Below, in pieces: positions 8,987 to 18,118 of a DNA stretch of 64,000 nt. Location of the stretch: contig CP131056.1 in assembly GCA_030657355.1 (NCBI GenBank), forward strand, positions 3,802,501 through 3,866,500, read 5' to 3'. This DNA comes from Radicibacter daui (GTDB lineage: Bacteria; Pseudomonadota; Alphaproteobacteria; Radicibacterales; Radicibacteraceae). Position numbers and translations under genes: made by a program. How positions within the stretch are numbered: the first letter of the stretch is position 1; the number at the start of each line of letters is the position of its first letter. Under the pieces are notes generated by a model. The model saw only the letters and a list, made by a program, of their open reading frames with translations. It had not been told where the DNA came from and searched no databases.

Positions 8987-10063
8987 TCAGGGCGTGATCG
9001 CCACCTTCAGCACGCCGTCGCGCTGATGGGAAAAGAGGTCATAGGCGTCCTCGATATTGTCGAGGCTGAAGCGATGCGTGACCAGCGGGCGCGTATCGAG
9101 CCGGCCGGAGGCAATCACTTCCATCAGGCGCCGCATACGCTCCTTGCCGCCGGGGCAGAGGGTGGTGACGATCTTGTTGTCGCCCAGCCCCGCGCGGAAC
9201 GCGTCGAGCGGAATGGTAAGGTCACTGGAATAGACGCCCAGCGACGACAGCGTGCCGCCCGGCCGGATTACCCGGAGCGCGGCCTCGAAGGTTGCCTGCC
9301 GGCCAAGCGCCTCGATGGCGACATCGACGCCGCGGCCATCCGTCAGATCCATGATCTGCTGGACGACGTCGCCCTTGTTGAAATCCACCACCTCGTCCGC
9401 CCCCATGCGGCGGGAAATTTCCATGCGCGCCGGCACGGCCTCAACGGCGATGATGCGGGTAGCCCCCATCAGCCGGGCGCCGGCCGTGGCGCAAAGCCCG
9501 ATCGGGCCCTGGGCAAAGACGGCAACGGTATCGCCGATTTTGATGCCGCCGCTCTCGGCCCCGGAAAAGCCGGTGGACATGATGTCCGGGCACATCAGGA
9601 CCTGCTCGTCGGTCAGCCCGTCCGGGATCGGCGCCAGATTGGTCATTGCATCCGGCACCAGCAGATATTCCGCCTGCGCCCCGTCGATGGTGTTGCCGAA
9701 GCGCCAGCCGCCCAGCGGCTTGAAGCCATGGCGCGTGCCGGCACCGTCCTGCGAGTGGCAGCCGCACAGGCAGGCCGCGCTGTGGCCGGAGGGCGTGATG
9801 GCGCCGGCGATCACCCGCTGGCCCTCATGATATCCCCGCACCGCCGAGCCCAGCTTCTCGATCACGCCTACCGGCTCGTGACCGATGGTCAGGCCGGTTG
9901 CCACCGGATATTCGCCCTTGAGGATGTGGACATCCGTGCCGCAGATGGTCGTGGTGGTTACGCGGATCAGCGCGTCCAGCGGGCCGACATCCGGCACCGG
10001 CTTTTCGCCCAGCACGATACGGCCCGGCTCGATAAAGATCGCGGCCTTCATTTTCTGCGCCAT
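8987..10063 (-). CDS. Zinc-dependent NAD(P) alcohol dehydrogenase
   Basis: 358-residue medium-chain dehydrogenase. The catalytic zinc ligands are in TICGTDVHILKGEYP and GHEPVG, and the Rossmann part carries FAQGPIGLCATAGA. The central region PDIMSTGFSGAESGGI resembles secondary-alcohol (isopropanol/TBADH-type) dehydrogenases. The usual four-cysteine structural zinc loop is not intact: only a CLCGCH cluster is seen. GAGTGAGGG lies before ATG 10063. It is a single gene, tail-to-tail with the SDR at 8975 and downstream of the LysR gene on the same strand. Substrate unknown. Confidence 0.85.
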   Translation of the reverse strand: MAQKMKAAIFIEPGRIVLGEKPVPDVGPLDALIRVTTTTICGTDVHILKGEYPVATGLTIGHEPVGVIEKLGSAVRGYHEGQRVIAGAITPSGHSAACLCGCHSQDGAGTRHGFKPLGGWRFGNTIDGAQAEYLLVPDAMTNLAPIPDGLTDEQVLMCPDIMSTGFSGAESGGIKIGDTVAVFAQGPIGLCATAGARLMGATRIIAVEAVPARMEISRRMGADEVVDFNKGDVVQQIMDLTDGRGVDVAIEALGRQATFEAALRVIRPGGTLSSLGVYSSDLTIPLDAFRAGLGDNKIVTTLCPGGKERMRRLMEVIASGRLDTRPLVTHRFSLDNIEDAYDLFSHQRDGVLKVAITP

Positions 10064-10119
10064 GGTCCCTCACTCCCTGCTTGATGCCGGCGCCTTGATC
10101 TGCCGGAACAGGAAGGAGG

Positions 10120-11073
10120 CTACGCCTTTGGTAAAGGGCGGGCGTTGATCAAGGTCAGTTCTGCCCCCTGCCCCGTGCTTGCCGCCCTGAATTGCCGCGT
10201 TGCCCAGTCAATAAAGACCCGCACACGCGGACTGAGCTGCCGGTTTTGCGGATAAAGCAGTGAAACCGGGCTGGGCGCCGGGCAATAGCCGGGCAGCAAT
10301 TCCACCAGTTTCCCCTCTGCAATATCGCGCTCCAGATGGTAGCGCGGTGCCTGGATGATCCCGAGCCCGAGCCGGCAGGCTTCGCTGTAACTCTGGGCTC
10401 CATTGACGCTGAAGGTCGCCGGCAGGCTGATGCTGCAAGGCTTGCCATCCGGCAGGCGAAATTCCAGCGGCATCAGCACCCCGGTCACGGAGGAGCGAAA
10501 CCCCACCATCCGGTGACCGCCCGCTTCCAGCTCCGCCGGTGTCTGCGGCAGGCCGTGGCGAGCAAGATAGGCCGGGGCCGCGCAGGTCACTTCCTCCAGA
10601 TCGGCGATATGGCGGGCAACCATGTCGCTGTCCCGTGGCTGTCCAACCCGCAGGACACAATCCACGCCTTCGCGCAGCAGGTCCACCAGCCGGTCCCCCT
10701 CGCCCATGAACAGCTCGATATCCGGATATTCCGCCAGAAAGGCCGGCAAGGACGGCAGGAGAAAATACCGCGCCAGTGTGCCCTGCACATCGATGCGCAG
10801 CAGCCCCTTGGGCTTTACCCCGGAAAAGGCGCCCTCCGCGTCCTCGACATCGGCAAGGATGGCAAGGCAGCGGCGATAATAGGCCTCGCCGTCCAGCGTC
10901 GGGCTGACATGGCGGGTGGTGCGCTGCAGGAGACGCACTCCCAGCCGGGCCTCCAGCTGCTTGACCGCATCCGTCACCGTCGAGCGCGGCAAACCCAGAT
11001 CGCTGGCGGCTTCGGTAAAGCTGCGCTGCTCGACGATGCGGGTGAAGACACGCATGGCTTCCAGCCTGTCCAT
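10120..11073 (-). CDS. LysR-family transcriptional regulator
   Basis: 317-residue regulator. The N-terminal winged helix reads MRVFTRIVEQRSFTEAASDL followed by the recognition segment STVTDAVKQLE, then a linker helix and a periplasmic-binding-like effector domain. The start at 11073 matches the family; in-frame ATG 11100 adds nine unconserved residues. It is divergent from the SDR gene at 11224, the usual LysR target arrangement. The gap contains the inverted hexamers CGGATA (11105-11110) and TATCCG (11133-11138), a weak operator candidate. It most resembles the CrgA/DhcR-like branch. Confidence 0.87.
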   Translation of the reverse strand: MDRLEAMRVFTRIVEQRSFTEAASDLGLPRSTVTDAVKQLEARLGVRLLQRTTRHVSPTLDGEAYYRRCLAILADVEDAEGAFSGVKPKGLLRIDVQGTLARYFLLPSLPAFLAEYPDIELFMGEGDRLVDLLREGVDCVLRVGQPRDSDMVARHIADLEEVTCAAPAYLARHGLPQTPAELEAGGHRMVGFRSSVTGVLMPLEFRLPDGKPCSISLPATFSVNGAQSYSEACRLGLGIIQAPRYHLERDIAEGKLVELLPGYCPAPSPVSLLYPQNRQLSPRVRVFIDWATRQFRAASTGQGAELTLINARPLPKA

Positions 11074-11223
11074 CGGCTCAGCGACCCCATCTGTTCGCAA
11101 AATTCGGATAGTGATGCCAGTTTACGGGTAATTATCCGCCAAATCCATTGCCCTATCTCTTGGCTTATCGGGAGCGGCAACGCCGTGGCCCTTCAGTTTC
11201 CCCGAAACCCAAGGAGAACTTCC

Positions 11224-11964
11224 ATGACCCAGCAGACGAACAAGGTCGCCCTCGTTACCGGCGCTTCGCGCGGCATCGGTGCCGCCATCGCCGAGCGGCT
11301 GGCCGCGGATGGTTTTACCGTCGTCGTCAATTACGCCGGCAGCCAGGCCGCTGCCGAAGCGCTGGTGCGCAAGATCGAGGACAAGGGTGGCAAGGCGATT
11401 GCCGCCCGGGCCGATATCGCCGACCCGGCCGCCGTCGCCCGCCTGTTCGATACCGCCGAGGCAGCCTTTGGCAGTGTGGATGTGCTGGTCAACAATGCCG
11501 GCATCATGGCGCTGTCGCCGGTCGGCGATACCGATGATGAGAACTTTGACCGTCAGGTCTCCATCAACCTCAAGGGCAGCTTCAACACCCTGCGCGAAGC
11601 CGCCCGCCGGATGCGCGACGGCGGCCGCATTATCAATCTCTCCTCCAGCGTCGTTGGCCTGTTGCAGCCGGGTTATGGTGTCTATGCCGCGACCAAGGCC
11701 GCCATCGAGGCACTGACCAGCGTGATGGCCAAGGAGATGCGCGGCCGCCACATCACCGTCAACGCCGTGGCGCCCGGCCCGGTGGGAACCGAGCTGTTCC
11801 TGAACGGCAAGCCGCAGGAACTGGTGGAGCGCATCGCCAAGGCCGCCCCGCTGGAGCGCCTCGGCGAGCCGGATGATATCGCGGCGACTGTGGCCTTCCT
11901 TGCCGGGCCTGACGGCGCCTGGATCAACGGCCAGACGCTGCGCTCCAACGGCGGCATCATCTGA
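11224..11964 (+). CDS. Short-chain dehydrogenase/reductase (glucose-1-dehydrogenase-like)
   Basis: 246-residue classical SDR with TGASRGIGAAIAE at the cofactor site, NNAGIM near residue 88, and catalytic serine/YAATKAA. The C-terminus ending in GQTLRSNGGII is typical of 3-oxoacyl-ACP-reductase-like SDRs. AAGGAG precedes ATG 11224. It is divergent from and probably controlled by the LysR regulator. This branch is often annotated as an aldehyde-reducing SDR, but the substrate cannot be read from sequence. Confidence 0.85.
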   Translation: MTQQTNKVALVTGASRGIGAAIAERLAADGFTVVVNYAGSQAAAEALVRKIEDKGGKAIAARADIADPAAVARLFDTAEAAFGSVDVLVNNAGIMALSPVGDTDDENFDRQVSINLKGSFNTLREAARRMRDGGRIINLSSSVVGLLQPGYGVYAATKAAIEALTSVMAKEMRGRHITVNAVAPGPVGTELFLNGKPQELVERIAKAAPLERLGEPDDIAATVAFLAGPDGAWINGQTLRSNGGII

Positions 11965-12052
11965 GCCCGCCGGTTCCCCAAGCCACCCATCCCTCACTGA
12001 CCAGCAACCGGGCGCCCGCTCCAGGCGCCCGGCAGGAGAAGGAGTGTTTGCC

Positions 12053-12952
12053 ATGAGCAAAGAGATCATCCTCGTGACCGGCGCCTCCAGCGGTTTCGGC
12101 GCCATGACGGCCCGCGCGCTCGCCCATGCCGGCCATACCGTCTATGCCTCCATGCGGGAGACGACGGGCCGCAATGCCCTGCGTGTTGCGGAACTTGCGC
12201 ACTATGCCGCCGAGCACAATGTCAACCTGCGCGCCGTGGAACTGGACGTGACCAGCGATGCTTCCGTTGCCGCCGGCATCGAGAAGATCGTCGCCGATAC
12301 CGGCCGCATCGATGTGGTGGTGCACAATGCCGGTCACATGTCCTTCGGCCCGGCGGAAGCCTTCACGCCCGAACAATATGCCGAGCTTTACGACATCAAC
12401 GTGCTGAGCACCCAGCGCGTGAACCGGGCAGCCCTGCCGGCGATGCGTCAGCAGGGCAAGGGCCTCGTGGTCTGGGTTTCCTCTTCCTCCGCCCGCGGTG
12501 GCACCCCGCCCTTTCTTGCGCCCTATTTCGCCGCCAAGGCCGCGATGGACGCGCTGGCGGTGAGTTATGCCGGCGAGCTGGCGCTCTGGGGCATCGAAAC
12601 TTCGATCATCGTGCCGGGCGCCTTCACCAAAGGCACCAATCACTTCGTCCATTCCGGCAGCCCGGCCGACAAGGCCGTGGCGGACGCCTATGAAAACGGC
12701 CCCTATGCCGGCATCGCCGACAGGGCACTGAAGGGGCTTGCCGCGCTGGAGCCGGCAGATGCCGATGCCGGCGAGGTGGCCGTTGCCATAACCGACGTGG
12801 TGGGCCGCCCGCATGGCAAGCGCCCCTTCCGGGTTCATATCGACCCATCCAAGGATGGCGCGGAGATCGTCAATGCCATGGCCGACCGTGTGCGGGCCGA
12901 ACTACTGCGCCGGATCGGGCTGGGCGACTTGCTGGCACCACGGCAAGGCTGA
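12053..12952 (+). CDS. Short-chain dehydrogenase/reductase
   Basis: 299-residue SDR with TGASSGFGAMTARAL, NAGH in place of NNAG near residue 92, and the YFAAK catalytic pair after a serine-rich strand (VSSSSARGG). GGAGAAGGAG precedes the ATG at 12053. It lies 88 nt after the previous SDR on the same strand, so the two may be co-transcribed under the LysR regulator. The NNAG to HNAG change is common in extended oxidoreductases of this type. Substrate unknown. Confidence 0.84.
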   Translation: MSKEIILVTGASSGFGAMTARALAHAGHTVYASMRETTGRNALRVAELAHYAAEHNVNLRAVELDVTSDASVAAGIEKIVADTGRIDVVVHNAGHMSFGPAEAFTPEQYAELYDINVLSTQRVNRAALPAMRQQGKGLVVWVSSSSARGGTPPFLAPYFAAKAAMDALAVSYAGELALWGIETSIIVPGAFTKGTNHFVHSGSPADKAVADAYENGPYAGIADRALKGLAALEPADADAGEVAVAITDVVGRPHGKRPFRVHIDPSKDGAEIVNAMADRVRAELLRRIGLGDLLAPRQG

Positions 12953-13089
12953 GGCACCTGTTATTATTCAAAATGCCTTCTGCGCCCCCACGGCGCAGAA
13001 GGCATTTTGCTGGCACCATGTTTGCCCCTGTTCAAACCGGCTCCGCCCGCTGCACTCTGGCTCTCGACACTTTCGCAAGCGAGACCAGA

Positions 13090-14046
13090 ATGAGCGAGAC
13101 TTTCCAGCCGGTTGATGCGTTCCTTGTGCCCCGTTTTGCGGGCATCGCCACCTTCATGCGCCTGCCGCTGGTCCCCTCTCCCGCCGGGCTCGATATCGCG
13201 CTCTATGGCATTCCCTGGGATGGTGGCACTACCAACCGGGCCGGTGCCCGCCATGGTCCCCGTGAGGTGCGCAGCCAGTCGAGCCTGATGCGCCGCGTGC
13301 ACCATGTCTCCGGCATCGAACCCTTCACGCTCGCCAATGTGGCGGATGTCGGCGACGTATCGGTCAATCCGATCAACCTTCTCGATGGCCTTGCCCGGAT
13401 CGAGAAGGGCGTGGCGGCCATAGTGGACGCCGGTGCCCTGCCGCTTGGTGTGGGCGGCGACCATCTGACGACGCTGCCGGTGCTGCGTGCGGTGGCAAAG
13501 AAGCGGCCGGTCGGACTCATCCATTTCGATGCGCATTCCGATACCAACGACACCTATTTCGGCGATAACCCCTACACCCACGGCACCCCTTTCCGCCGCG
13601 GCATCGAGGAAGGGCTCATCGACCCGAAGCGCTTCGTGCAGATCGGGCTGCGCGGCTCGATCTATGAGACCGACGACCACGCCTGGGCACGCTCGCAGGG
13701 CATCCGCCTGATCTATATCGAAGAGTTCATGGAGCGCGGCGTGAAGGCCGTGATGGAGGAAGCGCGGGCGATTGCCGGCACCGGCCCCACCTATGTGACC
13801 TTCGATATCGACAGCATCGACCCTTCCATGGCGCCGGGAACCGGCACGCCGGAGGTAGGCGGGTTTACCACCCGCGAGGCGCAGCAGATGATCCGCCTGC
13901 TGGAAGGGCTCGATATCGTGGGCGCCGACGTGGTGGAAGTGGCGCCGCCCTTCGATATCGGCGGCATGACCGCCCTTGCCGGCGCGACCATGATGTTCGA
14001 GCTGCTGTGCGTGATGGCCAGGGGCGTCGCTGCACGGCGTGCCTGA
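13090..14046 (+). CDS. speB: Ureohydrolase (agmatinase / guanidinobutyrase family)
   Basis: 318-residue arginase-fold enzyme that hydrolyses a guanidino compound to an amine plus urea using two manganese ions. All metal-binding motifs are visible: GGDHLTT, DAHSDTND and FDIDSIDPS. The N-terminus (VPRFAGIATFMRLP) and the THGTPFRRG segment resemble guanidinobutyrase GbuA as much as agmatinase SpeB, so the substrate may be 4-guanidinobutyrate or agmatine. The start at 13090 is chosen by family length; the ribosome site is weak. A strong terminator follows. Products (putrescine or GABA) would feed the nearby aminotransferases. Confidence 0.82.
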   Translation: MSETFQPVDAFLVPRFAGIATFMRLPLVPSPAGLDIALYGIPWDGGTTNRAGARHGPREVRSQSSLMRRVHHVSGIEPFTLANVADVGDVSVNPINLLDGLARIEKGVAAIVDAGALPLGVGGDHLTTLPVLRAVAKKRPVGLIHFDAHSDTNDTYFGDNPYTHGTPFRRGIEEGLIDPKRFVQIGLRGSIYETDDHAWARSQGIRLIYIEEFMERGVKAVMEEARAIAGTGPTYVTFDIDSIDPSMAPGTGTPEVGGFTTREAQQMIRLLEGLDIVGADVVEVAPPFDIGGMTALAGATMMFELLCVMARGVAARRA

Positions 14047-14047
14047 G

Positions 14048-14086
14048 AAAAAACCTCTCCCGCCCATGGGGCAGGAGAGGTTTTTT
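14048..14086. terminator. Bidirectional intrinsic terminator
   Basis: A perfect 13-bp inverted repeat (AAAAAACCTCTCC / GGAGAGGTTTTTT) begins just after the ureohydrolase stop. It has a T-run on both strands, so it can end transcription of the ureohydrolase and of the oppositely oriented SulP gene. Confidence 0.85.
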
Positions 14087-14128
14087 GAGCGGGTAGAAGC
14101 AATTGGATCCCGGGAAAATATCCCGGTT

Positions 14129-15607
14129 CTAATGCACCTTGAGCGCCGCGCCCTCATCCTTGTGGACGGCAAAGCGGTCGATCATCGTGGAGCTCGCCTC
14201 ATTAAGGCCGATGATCTCCACCTGCTTGCCGGCGGCGCGCAGCTTCAGCACCACCTTGTCCAGCGCGGCGATGGCCGAGATGTCCCAGAAATGGGCATGG
14301 CTGACGTCGATCGCCACGGCAGCGGCCGCGTCGCGGAAATCGAAGCCGGCGATGAAACGGTCGGTTGAGGCAAAGAAGATCTGCCCCAGCACCGTGTAGC
14401 GGCGCTTGTCCGAGGCTTCGTCATAGCTGTCGGACACCGAGACGATCTTCGCCACCTTGGCGGCAAAGAAGATGCCGGACAGCAGCACGCCCACCAGCAC
14501 GCCCTTGGAGAGGTCATGCGTGGCAACCACGGTCACCACCGTTGCCACCATCACCACCGAGGAGGGCGGCGGATTGCGCTTGAGGTCCAGCAGCGAGCGC
14601 CAGGAGAAGGTGTTGATGGAGACCATGACCATGACGGCCACCAGCGCGGCCATCGGCACCAGCTTCACATAGTCGCCCACCACCACAAGCAGGAAGAGCA
14701 GGAAGCCGCCGGCCACGAAGGTGGAAAGCCGCCCGCGCCCGCCGGAAGAAACATTGATGACCGACTGACCGATCATCGCGCAGCCGCCCATGCCGCCAAA
14801 GAAGGCCGAGACGATGTTGCCGGCGCCCTGACCGAAACACTCACGATCCTTGCTGGAGGTGGTATCGGTCATGTCATCGACGATCTGCGCCGTCATCAGC
14901 GATTCCAGCAGGCCCACCGCCGCCAGCGTCAGCGAATAGGGGAAGATGATCTTCAGCGTTTCCCAGGTCAGCGGGATCTGCGGGATCGAGAAGACCGGCA
15001 GGGCCGAGGGCAGCTCGCCGAGATCGCCTACGGTGCGCAGATGCAGGCCGAAGCCCAGCGACACCGCCGTCAGCACGGCAATTGCCACCAGCGGCGACGG
15101 GATGGCGCGGGTTATCCGCGGGAAGAGATAGATGATGGCAAGGCCGGCAGCGACCAGCGGATAGGTCAGCGTCGGCACGCCGATCAGCTCGGGCAGCTGC
15201 GCCATGAAGATGAGAATGGCGAGCGCATTGACGAAACCCGTCATCACCGAACGGGAGACGAAGCGCATGAGCCCCGCCACCTTCGTCACGCTTGCCACCA
15301 TCTGGATGAGGCCCATCAGGATGGTTGCGGCGAAGAGATAGGGCAGACCGTGCTGCTTGACGAGGCTGACCATCAGCACCGCCGTTGCCGCCGTGGCGGC
15401 AGAGATCATGCCCGGCCGGCCGCCGGTGAAGGCGCTGACGATGGCAATGGCAACGGAAGCATAAAGGCCGACCTTCGGATCGACGCCGGCGATGGCGGAA
15501 AAACCGATGGCTTCGGGGATCAGGGCAAGGGCGACAACGATGCCGGCCAGAACATCGGCACGGATGTTGGAAAACCACTCCTGCCGGTAGCGGGTAAGGC
15601 TGGTCAT
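14129..15607 (-). CDS. SulP-family anion transporter with STAS domain
   Basis: 492-residue inner-membrane transporter. The SulP core starts with [20 protein letters not shown] and has about 10-14 hydrophobic segments up to roughly residue 380. A C-terminal STAS domain follows ([20 protein letters not shown]). SulP proteins carry sulfate, bicarbonate or dicarboxylates, often with sodium or protons; this short form is BicA/DauA-like and its substrate is not determined. It is a single gene between a terminator and a repeat-rich gap. No neighbouring carbonic anhydrase is seen. Confidence 0.88.
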   Translation of the reverse strand: MTSLTRYRQEWFSNIRADVLAGIVVALALIPEAIGFSAIAGVDPKVGLYASVAIAIVSAFTGGRPGMISAATAATAVLMVSLVKQHGLPYLFAATILMGLIQMVASVTKVAGLMRFVSRSVMTGFVNALAILIFMAQLPELIGVPTLTYPLVAAGLAIIYLFPRITRAIPSPLVAIAVLTAVSLGFGLHLRTVGDLGELPSALPVFSIPQIPLTWETLKIIFPYSLTLAAVGLLESLMTAQIVDDMTDTTSSKDRECFGQGAGNIVSAFFGGMGGCAMIGQSVINVSSGGRGRLSTFVAGGFLLFLLVVVGDYVKLVPMAALVAVMVMVSINTFSWRSLLDLKRNPPPSSVVMVATVVTVVATHDLSKGVLVGVLLSGIFFAAKVAKIVSVSDSYDEASDKRRYTVLGQIFFASTDRFIAGFDFRDAAAAVAIDVSHAHFWDISAIAALDKVVLKLRAAGKQVEIIGLNEASSTMIDRFAVHKDEGAALKVH

Positions 15608-15876
15608 GAAAAGGCAGTGTCCATAAAAGAGCGACGGCTTCGCCCCGCAGGCATCCCTCGATCAGGGGCAGACGGGCGGCGAAATCAGGAAAGGTCGATC
15701 TTGAATGTTGTCCGGGGGATAGGCGCCCGGAGTAGCCACCCGGGATCACACCGGGTCCATGCGAATGACCCGTTATTGCCGAAGGGCTTGCATGCTGCAA
15801 GCGCACAATCCGCATGGCCCGGCAGACAAAACGGGCAGCTGGCGGCCACGACTTCCAGGCCGCCCCATAAAAACAG

Positions 15877-16024
15877 CCTCCCCACTCTTGGGGAGGCGGG
15901 CCCGGAGGGCCGGTGGGGGTGTGGGCTTCTCCATCAAGCGCCTGCGGAGCGTGAGAGCACCGTCAACATCCCCCTCCGCCCGCTTTCGCGGGCACCTCCC
16001 CCGCCTTAAGGCAGGGGAGGATTA
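15877..16024. repeat. Inverted pair of intergenic palindromic repeats
   Basis: The 429-nt gap 15608-16036 holds no gene. It contains two copies in opposite orientation of an approximately 50-nt element: CCTCCCCACTCTTGGGGAGG followed by a second GC-rich hairpin and GGGGGTGTGGG (15877-15924). Its inverted partner, with CGCCCGCTTTCGCGGGC, is at 15967-16024. The same family occurs at 20960-21080. The arrangement resembles BIME/REP-type elements. Possible roles are transcription end or mRNA stability; none is demonstrated here. Confidence 0.75.
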
Positions 16025-16036
16025 TCAGAGACTTAC

Positions 16037-16669
16037 TTATCCGGCTTTGCCCACGGCGGCATCGATCAGCAGCGCTGCCGCTGCCGGAAGGTTCGCGCCC
16101 GGGGTCTCTTCGCCAAAGATCTGGCCGGTGATGTAGGTGCCTTCCAGAAGCAGCAGCAGCCCGTCCCCCAGGAGATCGGGATCGGCGGCACCCATCTGGC
16201 GCGCCATCTCGCGCAGCCGTGCCCGCAGCACATGCTTGTTGTTTTCACTCACCAGCCGGGCCGGATGGCCGCCATGGGGATATTCCACTGCCGCGTTGCT
16301 GAGGCCGCAGCCGCGATAACCGCCGAAGGCCGAGCGCGTCGAAAGGCCGGTGAAATAGTCGAGTATCTGCGCGCGGGCATCGCCGGGATGGGCCGTGACC
16401 GAAACCTCGAATCGCTCCCAGAATTCGGCCTCATAGTCACGCAGATAGGCGGCGGCAAGTTCGTCCTTGCTGGCAAAACTGCGATAGAGACTGGGTTTGG
16501 TAACGCCGGCCTGGCTGACGATCTCATCCACACCGATGGCGCGGATACCCTCGCGGTAAAAGAGCTTGCGCGCGGCCTGGCGGATGCGGTCTGCGGCCCG
16601 CAAAGGCGCTGATTTCTGCGGTTTGTCAGGATCGGCGGCAAGGATGTTGGCGTTGGTGCTATCAGTCAT
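16037..16669 (-). CDS. TetR-family transcriptional repressor
   Basis: 210-residue regulator with an N-terminal helix-turn-helix (AARKLFYREGIRAIGVDEIV followed by AGVTKPSLYRSF) at about residues 27-70 and a helical ligand domain with GCGLSNAAVEYP. ATG 16669 is preferred over an upstream in-frame TTG at 16699. It is divergent from the MFS gene at 16771, and the gap carries a duplicated palindromic operator, so it very likely represses the transporter and itself. The inducer is unknown, presumably the transported compound. Confidence 0.9.
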   Translation of the reverse strand: MTDSTNANILAADPDKPQKSAPLRAADRIRQAARKLFYREGIRAIGVDEIVSQAGVTKPSLYRSFASKDELAAAYLRDYEAEFWERFEVSVTAHPGDARAQILDYFTGLSTRSAFGGYRGCGLSNAAVEYPHGGHPARLVSENNKHVLRARLREMARQMGAADPDLLGDGLLLLLEGTYITGQIFGEETPGANLPAAAALLIDAAVGKAG

Positions 16670-16708
16670 CGGCTTCTGGGAATTCCGGGTCGCCGGCAAT
16701 AAAGCGGC

Positions 16709-16738
16709 TTGACGATGTTACTGACCGGTACGTACATT
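16709..16738 (+). promoter_or_regulatory. Candidate sigma-70 promoter of the MFS gene
   Basis: TTGACG at 16709-16714 and TACATT at 16733-16738 are 18 bp apart. The left TetR operator arm occupies the spacer almost exactly. A start of transcription near 16745 would leave a leader of only about 26 nt. The assignment is by consensus reading only. Confidence 0.5.
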
Positions 16739-16772
16739 CAGGCAATCTTCAATACGTACCGGTCAGTAACAT
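16715..16772. promoter_or_regulatory. Duplicated TetR operator overlapping the MFS start codon
   Basis: Two 20-bp arms, 16715-16734 and 16753-16772, are exact reverse complements of each other, separated by 18 bp. Each arm is itself partly symmetric around ACCGGT (TAC..ACCGGT..GTA), the form expected for one TetR dimer site, so the region probably holds two operators. The right arm runs into the ATG of the MFS gene at 16771. The left arm sits between the -35 and -10 elements. Confidence 0.8.
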
Positions 16773-18051
16773 GAGCATAGCAGCCACCCGGCCCTTTGGC
16801 CAGAAGTACGCATTCGTCGTGGTCGGCGCCATCTTCGTCGCCCTGCTGATCTCGGCCGGCCTGCGCTCCTCGCCGGGCGTGATGATCCTGCCGATGGAAA
16901 GCGAGTTTGGCTGGGGCCGCGATACCATCTCGCTCTCCGCCGCCATCGGCATCTTCTTCTATGGTCTGGCCGGCCCGTTCTCCGCCGCCGCCATGCAGAA
17001 TTTCGGCCTCAAGCGCACCGTCGTGATCGCGCTGTTGCTGATGGCCGCCTCCACCAGCCTCAGCCTGCTGATGACCAAGCCCTGGCATCTGGTGCTGACC
17101 TGGGGTGTGGCTTCCGGCATGGCGTCGGGCGCCGTCGCTCCCGTGCTGGGGGCCACCATCGTCAACCGCTGGTTCGTCAAGAGCCGCGGACTTGTGATGG
17201 GCATCCTCACCGCCAGCACCGCAACCGGCACGCTCATCTTTCTGCCGGTGCTTGCGGCACTGGCTGAAAGCGGCGGCTGGCGCCCGGTGGCGATTGCCGT
17301 CGCCATTGCCACGCTGGTGCTGGCGCCGGTGATCTGGCTGCTGGTGCCGGAGCGTCCCTCCAGCATCGGCCACCTGCCCTGGGGCGCCGATCCGGACCAT
17401 ATCGACCAGACCGCCCATCGCCATTCCAGCATCCTTGCCGCCACCTTCGGCTCGCTCGCCCGGGCCGTGAAGACGCGTACCTTCTGGTTCCTCTTCGCCA
17501 CCTTCTATATCTGCGGCTTCACCACCAACGGACTCATCGGCACCCATCTCATCGCCTTCTGCGGCGATGTGGGCATCCCCGAGGTAAAGGCGTCCGGTCT
17601 GCTTGCCACCATGGGCATCTTCGACCTGATCGGCACCACGCTCTCGGGCTGGCTGACCGACCGTTTCGACAGCCGCAAGCTGCTGTTTACCTATTATGCC
17701 CTGCGCGGCCTGTCGCTCATCTACCTGCCCTTCTCGGACTTCAACTTCTACAGCCTGTCGCTGTTTGCAGTGTTCTACGGGCTGGACTGGATTGCCACCG
17801 TGCCGCCGACCCTGCGCCTTGCCACCGAAGCCTTCGGTGATCGCGAAGCGCCACTGGTCTTCGGCTGGGTTGTCGTCGGCCACCAGATCGGCGCAGCGTC
17901 GGCTGCCTACATGGCCGGCCTGCTGCGCCAGATCCAGGGCAACTATTTCGATGCCTTCATCATCGCCGGCTGCACCGGCGTGGTGGCGGCGTTCCTTGCC
18001 CTGATGATCAACAGCCGGGCCAGCCGTCCGCGGGCAACCGCTGCCGCCTGA
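16771..18051 (+). CDS. MFS transporter (monocarboxylate/OFA-like)
   Basis: 426-residue major facilitator with about 12 hydrophobic segments. The N-terminal half contains FGWGRDTISLSAAIGIFFYG and the loop between helices 2 and 3 reads MQNFGLKRTVV. This pattern is common in monocarboxylate/oxalate-formate antiporter-like families, so a carboxylate substrate is plausible but unproven. No clear Shine-Dalgarno is seen because the operator extends into the start codon. It is under the divergent TetR repressor and is followed by a strong terminator. Confidence 0.85.
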   Translation: MSIAATRPFGQKYAFVVVGAIFVALLISAGLRSSPGVMILPMESEFGWGRDTISLSAAIGIFFYGLAGPFSAAAMQNFGLKRTVVIALLLMAASTSLSLLMTKPWHLVLTWGVASGMASGAVAPVLGATIVNRWFVKSRGLVMGILTASTATGTLIFLPVLAALAESGGWRPVAIAVAIATLVLAPVIWLLVPERPSSIGHLPWGADPDHIDQTAHRHSSILAATFGSLARAVKTRTFWFLFATFYICGFTTNGLIGTHLIAFCGDVGIPEVKASGLLATMGIFDLIGTTLSGWLTDRFDSRKLLFTYYALRGLSLIYLPFSDFNFYSLSLFAVFYGLDWIATVPPTLRLATEAFGDREAPLVFGWVVVGHQIGAASAAYMAGLLRQIQGNYFDAFIIAGCTGVVAAFLALMINSRASRPRATAAA

Positions 18052-18073
18052 AGTACACTGACTGCAAAAGCAG

Positions 18074-18104
18074 AAACGGCCCGGCTGATCCAGCCGGGCC
18101 GTTT
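18074..18104. terminator. Bidirectional intrinsic terminator
   Basis: A 14-bp perfect stem AAACGGCCCGGCTG / CAGCCGGGCCGTTT with a 3-nt loop lies between the convergent MFS and Lrp-type genes, with TTTT on the plus strand and AAA before the stem. Confidence 0.85.
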
Positions 18105-18118
18105 TCATTTGGCTCTCT

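Noticed and set aside
15608-15760. Possible guanidine (ykkC-type) riboswitch upstream of the SulP gene, prompted by the nearby ureohydrolase
   Set aside because: The conserved ykkC sequence blocks are not visible on either strand; the hairpins present belong to the repeat family or are ordinary GC-rich stems.
16738-18108. Long minus-strand frame opposite the MFS transporter
   Set aside because: Composition is the antisense of a hydrophobic protein (Gly/His/Gln/Glu-rich), and the plus strand encodes a clear 12-helix transporter with promoter and terminator.
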